Part shown: in pieces, positions 1 to 5,062 of the stretch
How positions within the stretch are numbered: position 1 is the stretch's first letter
How the letters are laid out: the number at the start of each line of letters is the position of its first letter
DNA from: Actinomycetota bacterium
GTDB lineage: Bacteria > Actinomycetota > Thermoleophilia > Gaiellales > Gaiellaceae
Direction: 5' to 3'
DNA length: 5,062 nt
Assembly (NCBI GenBank): GCA_005885085.1
Contig: VAXY01000171.1
Coordinates: 1-5,062, forward strand
Notes under the pieces: generated by a model
Database searches by the model: none
Seen by the model: only the letters and a program-made list of their open reading frames with translations
Told to the model about the DNA's origin: nothing
Position numbers and translations under genes: made by a program

Positions 1-1339
1 TGCCGCGCGTGTCGGCGCGCTCGCCGTCCTGCTCCTGTCGCTGGCACTCCTGGGAGCGCCGCGCCCGCTCGCGCTCGCCCTTGCCCTGGTGATTGCCGGC
101 TGGTGGTGGGGAAGCGCCCGGCTCGACCGCGTCGATCGCAGCCCGCTGACGAGCCATGTCGGCGAGGCGGGACGTGCGTCGGTCGTCGTCACTGGGCCCC
201 CGCGGCGCGGCCGCTTCGAGCTCCGCATTCCCGGAGCGGTGACGCGGTTCGAGCGAGCTCCCGTGCACGAGCCCGTCCTGCTCGAACTGCCGAACGGGCG
301 TGCCCCTCCGCAGGGCGCCGTCCTGGCGGTGCTGACGCTGGTGAAGCGGCCGCGCGGGCCGTCCCACGGGTTCGACGAGCGGACGTGGCTGCGGCGACAC
401 GGTGTCCATGTCGTGCTGCGAATCGACGAGTGGCGAGTCGTCGGGCACCGCGACGGCATCGGCCGCGTCGCCGACCTGCTCCGCCGGCGCTTGCAGCGGA
501 CGATCGCCCGTGGCCTCCACGGGGAGCGTGCTTCCGTCGTCGAAGGCGTCGTCCTCGGCGACGACAGTGGGCTGTCGGACGATCTCCGCGGTCGCTTATG
601 CCAGAACGTCGCGCTCGTCGTCATCAGTGTCCTCGTCGTCGCGTGGCTCCTGGGCATCGTGCGTGTCCTCGCCCAGGTCGGCGCGCTTGCGGCGATCGGC
701 GCGTACGTGCTGGCGGTGGGTGCGCAACCCTCGGTAATTCGGGCCGGGATCGCCGGCGCCCTCGGCTCCGTCGCCTGGTTGTCCGCCCGCGCGACGGATC
801 GCTGGCACCTACTCCTCGTGGGCGCGGTCGTGCTGCTCGCGTGGAACCCGTACACCTTGTTCGATGCCGGTTTCCAGCTCTCGTTCGTCGCGGTCGTCGC
901 GATCTTCGTGCTCGTCCCGCGCTTTCAGCGGTTCCTCGAGGGTTACCCGCTCGGCAAGCTGAGGCCGGTCGTTGCGGTATCCGCGGCCTGCGGGCTGGCG
1001 ACGGCGCCGATCGTCTGGCTGCAGTTCCACTCGGTGCAGTTGTTGGCCGTCCCTGCGAATGCGCTGGCCGCGCCCGTCGTCGCGCCGCTGCTCGTGCTCG
1101 CCTTGGCGGCCGCCGCGATCGCGCCGCTGTCGGGCGCAGCCGCGGCGGCGCTCGCGTGGCTGAACGGGTGGTGCGCCGCCTACCTCGTCACGGTCGCACG
1201 ACTCGTCGGCGGGTTGCCGTTCGCGCAGGTTCGCTCGACACGCGGGCTCCTGTTTCTTTGCGCCGGCGCCCTCCTCATCACGGCCTATGTTTCGACGCGC
1301 CATGAAGTTCGGAGGCCGTCGAGACCTCGGGCGTGGTGA
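1..1339 (+). CDS. comEC: ComEC/Rec2 family DNA-uptake channel protein, 5' partial, no metallo-beta-lactamase domain
   Basis: This is the inner-membrane channel that carries single-stranded DNA into the cell during natural transformation. The frame is open to the left edge (first full codon at position 2), so the true start is outside; 445 codons are visible. Residues 1-37 of the visible part are hydrophobic and end in WWWG, fitting the N-terminal membrane helices. A soluble beta-rich segment follows (about 55-140), ending in FDERTWLRRHG, typical of the DUF4131/OB-like region. From about 179 comes the polytopic competence domain, with QNVALV at 201, PSVIRAG at 243, NPYTLFDAGFQLSF at 282 and many hydrophobic helices to about 434. 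Two oddities: the HLLAVSG-type signature expected just before QNV is absent, with R-L-C-Q at 198-201 in its place, and the protein ends a few residues after the last helix, with no C-terminal nuclease-like metallo-beta-lactamase domain. Family assignment is secure; whether the protein works is uncertain. Confidence 0.93.
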   Translation, partial: AARVGALAVLLLSLALLGAPRPLALALALVIAGWWWGSARLDRVDRSPLTSHVGEAGRASVVVTGPPRRGRFELRIPGAVTRFERAPVHEPVLLELPNGRAPPQGAVLAVLTLVKRPRGPSHGFDERTWLRRHGVHVVLRIDEWRVVGHRDGIGRVADLLRRRLQRTIARGLHGERASVVEGVVLGDDSGLSDDLRGRLCQNVALVVISVLVVAWLLGIVRVLAQVGALAAIGAYVLAVGAQPSVIRAGIAGALGSVAWLSARATDRWHLLLVGAVVLLAWNPYTLFDAGFQLSFVAVVAIFVLVPRFQRFLEGYPLGKLRPVVAVSAACGLATAPIVWLQFHSVQLLAVPANALAAPVVAPLLVLALAAAAIAPLSGAAAAALAWLNGWCAAYLVTVARLVGGLPFAQVRSTRGLLFLCAGALLITAYVSTRHEVRRPSRPRAW

Positions 1340-1343
1340 AGAC

Positions 1344-1370
1344 GGGCATGCGGGCGAAGCCCGCATGCCC
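1344..1370 (+). terminator. Perfect 12-bp hairpin after comEC, probable intrinsic terminator
   Basis: The left arm GGGCATGCGGGC (1344-1355) and right arm GCCCGCATGCCC (1359-1370) are exact reverse complements around a GAA triloop, so the apex reads GCGAAGC, a sequence known to form unusually stable mini-hairpins. It begins 4 nt after the comEC stop codon. The bases after it are TCTAT rather than a T-run, so it is a GC-rich terminator of the weak U-tract kind often seen in high-GC genomes. Because it is symmetrical it could act on either strand. It could instead be a copy of a dispersed palindromic repeat. Confidence 0.7.
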
Positions 1371-1377
1371 TCTATGC

Positions 1378-1397
1378 GGCGCCGCCGAGTCGGCGCC
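1378..1397. other. 7-bp dyad next to the holA -10 box
   Basis: GGCGCCG (1378-1384) and CGGCGCC (1391-1397) form a perfect 7-bp stem with the 6-nt loop CCGAGT. The right arm ends at the base before the proposed -10 box of holA, and the left arm covers the expected -35 region. The hexamer CTATGC occurs on both sides (1372-1377 and 1397-1402). It may be an operator, an additional terminator arm for comEC, or chance in GC-rich DNA. Confidence 0.35.
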
Positions 1398-1411
1398 TAT
1401 GCTCTTCCACG
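1398..1411 (+). promoter_or_regulatory. Probable holA promoter -10 element, leaderless-type start
   Basis: TATGCT at 1398-1403 matches the -10 pattern TAnnnT. Transcription would be expected to begin about 7 nt downstream, at or within a base or two of the holA ATG at 1412. No Shine-Dalgarno sequence lies before the ATG (the bases are CTCTTCCACG). This fits leaderless initiation. No good -35 hexamer is seen at 17-18 bp spacing. Confidence 0.5.
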
Positions 1412-2392
1412 ATGGCGAGCGAGCTCAAGCCTGTCTACCTGATCACCGGCCGCGACCGGCCGAAGATCCAGCGGGCACTGCGTCGCCTGCGCGATCGCAT
1501 CGGCGACGACGCGACCGAGCTGCTGTCGGCGCACGAGGCGAGCGCGGACGATGCGATTGCCGCGTGCAATTCCCTCGGCCTGCTCGGGGGCGGCGGACGA
1601 CTCGTGATCGTCGAAGAGGTCGACCGCTGGAAGGCGCCGGAGACGAAGGCGATCGCGGCCTACCTCGCGAGCCCTGCGCCAGATACCGTCCTAGCGCTTG
1701 TCGCGGCCGAGCTGAAGAAGGTCTCGGCCCTGGCCAAGGCCTGTGCGAAGGCGGGCGACATCCTGGCCTACGACGTTCCCAAGCGCCGACTCCCGGAGTG
1801 GGTGGCGAAGCAGTTCTCCGACCGCGGCGTCAGCGTCGATCCGGAAGCGGCGCGGTTGCTGGTCGAGGTCGTCGGCGAGGACCCGGAAGAGCTCGCGAGC
1901 GAGGCGGACAAGATCGCGACGTGGGCCGGCGACGAGCCGGTCGGCACCCGCGAGATCGAGCTACTCGCGTCCGGTTCGGCCGAAGTTCCGGGCTACGAGC
2001 TCACCGACGCGTGGGGGCGCCGCGACCTCGCCGCCGCGCTCGCCTCGTGTCAGACGCTGCTCGAACGGTCCGGCGATCCCGTTTCGCGCACGGTTCCGAT
2101 GCTGATCGGAATGCTCGTCGCCCATGTCGGGCGCGTCCGCGATTGTCAGGCGTTCGCCGATGAAGGATTGACCGCGCGTGAGGCCGCGTCGCGGCTGAAG
2201 CGCCACCCGTTTTACGTCGAGAAGCTCTACGTGCAGGCCCGCAACTACGGTCTGGACGAGCTTCGGGACGCCGTCGTCCGTCTGGCCGAGCTCGACCATG
2301 CGGTCAAGGGCGGTTCGCGCCTCGCGGTCGACCTGGAGCTGGAGCGCGCGCTGATCGACATCACGCGCCCGCGCGAGCCCGCCGGGGTCTGA
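1412..2392 (+). CDS. holA: DNA polymerase III subunit delta
   Basis: HolA is the delta subunit of the clamp-loader complex; it binds and opens the beta sliding clamp so that it can be placed on primed DNA. The predicted protein has 326 residues, close to the usual 320-345. The N-terminal part (about 1-140) has the family opening KPVYLITGRDRPKIQRALRRL and an alternating hydrophobic/helical pattern with RLVIVEEVDRW near 63, fitting the AAA+-like first domain of delta, which lacks a proper ATP-binding P-loop. The middle region (about 140-210) is helical and includes LPEWVAKQF and the acidic EDPEELASEADKIA segment. The C-terminal collar domain includes HPFYVEKLYVQARNYGLDELRDAVVRLAELDHAVKGG and ends with LELERALIDI, the most recognisable part of the family. 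It lies downstream of comEC, as in many Actinomycetota, but a hairpin and its own -10 box suggest separate transcription. The start follows that box. The stop codon lies inside a tandem GGGGTCTGACC motif. Confidence 0.94.
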   Translation: MASELKPVYLITGRDRPKIQRALRRLRDRIGDDATELLSAHEASADDAIAACNSLGLLGGGGRLVIVEEVDRWKAPETKAIAAYLASPAPDTVLALVAAELKKVSALAKACAKAGDILAYDVPKRRLPEWVAKQFSDRGVSVDPEAARLLVEVVGEDPEELASEADKIATWAGDEPVGTREIELLASGSAEVPGYELTDAWGRRDLAAALASCQTLLERSGDPVSRTVPMLIGMLVAHVGRVRDCQAFADEGLTAREAASRLKRHPFYVEKLYVQARNYGLDELRDAVVRLAELDHAVKGGSRLAVDLELERALIDITRPREPAGV

Positions 2393-2410
2393 CCCCGCAG
2401 GGGTCTGACC
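2384..2410. repeat. Tandem GGGGTCTGACC motif with nested palindrome between holA and rpsT
   Basis: GGGGTCTGACC occurs at 2384-2394 and again at 2400-2410, a 16-bp period. Between them GACCCC (2391-2396) pairs with GGGGTC (2400-2405) around a GCA loop, and GGGG (2384-2387) can alternatively pair with CCCC (2393-2396). The holA stop codon TGA (2390-2392) is part of the first copy. Lying between convergent genes, it may serve as a two-way terminator, although no T-run follows on either strand. The shape also resembles short palindromic repeats scattered between genes in other GC-rich genomes. Confidence 0.5.
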
Positions 2411-2417
2411 ACAGCCT

Positions 2418-2681
2418 TTAGGTCTTGCCTGAAACGAGCCGCGCCGCTTGCGCCTTCCGGCGGGCGGCGGTGTTGCGGTGCAGCGCACCGCGCGCGGCGG
2501 CGCGATCGAGCCAGCGCTCGAGCTCGCGGTACTCGGCGGCGACGCGGTTTTGGTCGCCCTCCTTCACCGCAGCCTCGAGCCGCCTTGCCAGCGTCTTCGC
2601 CGTTGAGCGGTAGTGGAGGTTCTCGAGCCGCTGCTTCGCGGCCGTGCGAACGCGCTTCTTCTGTTGCTGGATATTCGGCAT
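2418..2681 (-). CDS. rpsT: Small ribosomal subunit protein bS20
   Basis: S20 binds 16S rRNA early in assembly of the small ribosomal subunit. The frame gives 87 residues from the ATG read at 2681-2679, the normal family length, starting MPNIQQQKKRVRTAAKQRLEN (compare the family pattern M-x-N-I-K-S-x-x-K-R). It is very basic and helical throughout, and the C-terminal half contains LDRAAARGALHRNTAARRKAQAAR, the hallmark of S20. The same frame stays open far upstream across murJ, but that extension is antisense low-complexity translation, and the family start fixes this ATG. No Shine-Dalgarno sequence is present: the bases before the start are CCTTTTCACGCG, directly after a hairpin. The gene is convergent with holA (25 bp apart) and divergent from murJ (69 bp apart). 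The opposite orientation of rpsT next to holA is common in Actinomycetota. Confidence 0.97.
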   Translation of the reverse strand: MPNIQQQKKRVRTAAKQRLENLHYRSTAKTLARRLEAAVKEGDQNRVAAEYRELERWLDRAAARGALHRNTAARRKAQAARLVSGKT

Positions 2682-2687
2682 CGCGTG

Positions 2688-2710
2688 AAAAGGCCCGCGG
2701 TTGTGCGGGC
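2688..2710 (-). promoter_or_regulatory. rpsT leader hairpin followed by a T-run, possible attenuator
   Basis: On the rpsT strand GCCCGC (2710-2705), loop ACAACC and GCGGGC (2698-2693) form a 6-bp stem, followed by C and TTTT (2691-2688). The T-run ends 6 nt before the rpsT ATG. The shape is that of a small intrinsic terminator inside the leader, so it could reduce rpsT transcription or hide the start site. S20 autoregulation is known in E. coli; a role for this hairpin in that is my inference. Confidence 0.5.
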
Positions 2711-2716
2711 GGCGGG

Positions 2717-2722
2717 ATGGTA
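2717..2722 (-). promoter_or_regulatory. Candidate rpsT promoter -10 element
   Basis: Read on the minus strand, 2722-2717 is TACCAT, matching TAnnnT. Transcription would start near 2710, which is the first base of the leader hairpin. The -35 region at 17-bp spacing (2745-2740, GAGTAT) is a poor match. The box sits in the 8-bp palindrome TGGTACCA (2718-2725). The position is plausible, but this is only one candidate in a short region. Confidence 0.35.
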
Positions 2723-2738
2723 CCAGAGGGCCCCTCCC

Positions 2739-2750
2739 TATACTCGGCGC
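2739..2750 (+). promoter_or_regulatory. murJ promoter -10 element, leaderless-type start
   Basis: TATACT at 2739-2744 matches TATAAT at five of six positions and stands out in very GC-rich DNA. The expected transcription start, about 7 nt downstream, falls on the GTG at 2751, so the murJ message would have no 5' leader. No Shine-Dalgarno sequence lies before the GTG (bases CGGCGC). The -35 region at 17-bp spacing (2716-2721, GATGGT) is weak. Confidence 0.6.
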
Positions 2751-4322
2751 GTGGACGAGCGCTCCGGCCGCCGGCTCGCACGGTCGACGGCGATCTTCTC
2801 GCTCGCCACCGGGATCTCCCGCATCCTCGGCCTCGTCCGGGAGGTCGTGGCCGCGTACTACTTTGGAGCGGCCGGGAAGATCAACGCCTTCACCGTCGCG
2901 TTCCAGGTCCCGAACCTCGTACGCGCCCTCGTCGCGGACGCGGCCCTCTCGTCCGCGTTCGTTCCCGTCTTCACCGAGCTGCAGGAACGGGGGGACCGGC
3001 AACGCGCCTGGCGCGTCGCGTCGAGCCTCTTCTGGCTCGTCCTGCTCGCGCTGAGCGCGCTCACTGCGCTCTTCATCTTCGTCGCGCCGTGGATCATCGG
3101 GCTCTTCGGCGATCCCGGCGGCGACCGCCAGCTCGCGATCGGCCTGTCGCGTGTCCTCTTCCCGATCGTGGCGCTGCTCGGGGTTTCCGGGATCGTGGTC
3201 GGGATCCTCAACAGCTACGAGCGCTTCTCCGTCCCCGCCCTGAGCCCGGTGTTCTGGAATCTCGCCATCATCGCCGGGCTCGTGATCGGCGTGCCGCACG
3301 CGCATACGATCGACACGAAGCTCTACATCTATGCGGGCTCGATCCTGGTCGGCACCGTGATCCAGGTGTTGCTGCCGATGCCCTGGCTGCGCGGCCTCGA
3401 CGGCCGGCTGCACGTCCTGATCGACTGGCGGGATCCCGCCGTCTGGCGCGTGCTGAAGCTGATGCTGCCGGTGACACTCGGGCTGGGACTGATCAACTTC
3501 AACGCCGTCGTCGACTCGATCTTCGCCTCCCGGCTGATCGACCCGACGCTCGCGCCGACGGCGATCGACAAGGCGTTCCGCCTCTACATGCTGCCACAGG
3601 GGATCTTTTCGGTCGCGATCACGACCGTGCTCTTCCCGTCGCTCGCACGGCTCGCCGCGCGTGGCGACCAGACCGGCTTTCGCGACACCCTTGGCCTCGG
3701 GCTGCGTCAGATTGCCTTCCTGCTCATTCCCGCCGGGGTCATCAGCGCCGTGCTCGCCGAGCCGATCACGCGCATCGTCTACCAGCGCGGCCACTTCGAG
3801 CCGTCGCAGACGCCCGTCGTCGCGGGCGCACTCGCCGCGTTCTCGGCCGGGCTCTTCTTCAACGGCCTGATGCTTCTGCTCAACCGCGGCTTCTTCAGCC
3901 TGCAGTCGAACTGGATCCCGACCTCGGTCGCGCTCGCGAACCTCGGCCTCAACGCTGCGCTGGACGCGGCGTTCTACCGTTTCGGAACGTGGGGGATCCC
4001 GCTCGCGACGTCGCTGGTCAACCTCGCCGGCAGCGGCGTGCTGATCGTCTTGATGCGGCGCCGCCTCGGCCGGCTCGGCTTCGAGACGATCGTCGACTCC
4101 GTCGCGCGCATCCTGATTGCCTCCGCGGTGCTGGCGGGCGCCGCGTACGGAACGTGGTACGGGCTCGATCGCGGGCTCGGCAGGTCGTTCCCGGGGCAGC
4201 TCGCGTCGGTCGGCCTCGGCCTGCTCGTGGCGACCGCCGCATACGTGCTTGCGTGCCGGGCGCTCAAGGTTCGTGAGCTGAGTGCGTTGCTAGCGTTGCG
4301 AAGCCGTCTGGCGCGTACCTGA
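2751..4322 (+). CDS. murJ: Lipid II flippase MurJ (MviN family)
   Basis: MurJ is a polytopic inner-membrane protein of the MOP superfamily that moves lipid II to the outer face of the membrane for peptidoglycan synthesis. From the GTG at 2751 it has 523 residues, within the usual range. I chose this start because the frame upstream crosses the promoter and rpsT and encodes unrelated residues, while VDERSGRRLARSTAIFSLATG leads straight into helix 1. Family landmarks: SRILGLVRE at 23-31, PNLVRALVADAALSSAFVPV at 54-73, INFNAVVDSIFASRL at 248-262, FRLYMLPQGIFSVAITTVLFPSL from 276, and LNRGFFSLQ in the second half. Aligned by eye to E. coli, the four essential cavity arginines (R18, R24, R52, R270) correspond to R24, R30, R58 and R277, so activity is expected. 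E. coli D25, D39 and E57 correspond to E31, N45 and D63. About 14 hydrophobic segments span the length. The gene diverges from rpsT and is followed after one base by lepA. Confidence 0.95.
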   Translation: MDERSGRRLARSTAIFSLATGISRILGLVREVVAAYYFGAAGKINAFTVAFQVPNLVRALVADAALSSAFVPVFTELQERGDRQRAWRVASSLFWLVLLALSALTALFIFVAPWIIGLFGDPGGDRQLAIGLSRVLFPIVALLGVSGIVVGILNSYERFSVPALSPVFWNLAIIAGLVIGVPHAHTIDTKLYIYAGSILVGTVIQVLLPMPWLRGLDGRLHVLIDWRDPAVWRVLKLMLPVTLGLGLINFNAVVDSIFASRLIDPTLAPTAIDKAFRLYMLPQGIFSVAITTVLFPSLARLAARGDQTGFRDTLGLGLRQIAFLLIPAGVISAVLAEPITRIVYQRGHFEPSQTPVVAGALAAFSAGLFFNGLMLLLNRGFFSLQSNWIPTSVALANLGLNAALDAAFYRFGTWGIPLATSLVNLAGSGVLIVLMRRRLGRLGFETIVDSVARILIASAVLAGAAYGTWYGLDRGLGRSFPGQLASVGLGLLVATAAYVLACRALKVRELSALLALRSRLART

Positions 4323-4323
4323 C

Positions 4324-5062
<739 letters not shown>

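Noticed and set aside
596..598. TTA codon in comEC as a possible bldA-like translational control point
   Set aside because: The codon sits exactly at the apparent deletion junction, so it is more simply a scar of that event; TTA control is documented mainly in Streptomyces.
103..1305. A 400-residue plus-strand open frame overlapping comEC
   Set aside because: Arg-rich shadow frame; the recognisable ComEC motifs are all in the other frame.
1333..2163. An open frame starting at an ATG-like position in the comEC-holA spacer and running through holA
   Set aside because: It has Arg/Gly-rich low-complexity composition, overlaps holA in a different frame and shows no domain.
2701..2706. TTGTGC as a -35 box for murJ
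   Set aside because: It lies 32 bp before the TATACT box, too far for a normal promoter, and is part of the rpsT leader hairpin.
2682..3794. A long minus-strand open frame that extends the rpsT frame upstream by about 370 residues across murJ
   Set aside because: It is antisense to a clear membrane protein gene, its translation is dominated by D, E, R, G and P without any domain, and S20 has a well-defined N-terminus at 2681. Long antisense frames are expected in very GC-rich DNA.
2585..4276. A 563-residue plus-strand open frame overlapping murJ
   Set aside because: The product is an Arg/Ala/Pro-rich shadow in another frame of murJ, with no family motif.

Overview
The window comes from a very GC-rich bacterial chromosome. 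The gene set and order (comEC, holA, then rpsT on the opposite strand, then lepA) is the conserved housekeeping neighbourhood of high-GC Gram-positive bacteria. The protein sequences, the lack of clear Shine-Dalgarno sequences and the apparent leaderless starts fit Actinomycetota. From memory, the wording of the ComEC and MurJ sequences suggests the Thermoleophilia (Gaiellales/Solirubrobacterales) branch. That placement is an inference and no rRNA is present to test it.

Layout. (1) Positions 1-1339 (+): the 3' part of comEC, the DNA-uptake channel, entering from the left edge. It ends without a metallo-beta-lactamase domain and lacks the family's central HLLAVSG-type signature. (2) Positions 1340-1411: a perfect 12-bp hairpin that looks like the comEC terminator, a second 7-bp dyad, and a TATGCT -10 element 8 nt before the holA start. 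(3) Positions 1412-2392 (+): holA, the delta subunit of the DNA polymerase III clamp loader. (4) Positions 2384-2410: a tandem GGGGTCTGACC motif that contains the holA stop codon and lies between the convergent holA and rpsT. (5) Positions 2418-2681 (-): rpsT, ribosomal protein S20. (6) Positions 2682-2750: a 69-bp divergent promoter region with a rpsT leader hairpin, in which the two proposed core promoters occupy the same bases. (7) Positions 2751-4322 (+): murJ, the lipid II flippase, with a GTG start 6 nt after a TATACT box. (8) Positions 4324-5062 (+): lepA (EF4), separated from murJ by one base and cut by the right edge.

The genes serve DNA uptake, replication, translation and cell-wall synthesis. 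They are linked by conserved synteny rather than a shared pathway. murJ and lepA probably form one transcription unit. holA seems to have its own promoter after a comEC terminator. There is no gene-free stretch over 300 bases, and I saw no tRNA, rRNA, CRISPR array, insertion sequence or phage gene. I did not find an undescribed multi-gene system. The best leads are the in-frame loss of the ComEC signature motif, the interlocked divergent promoters with the rpsT leader hairpin, and the leaderless-looking starts.
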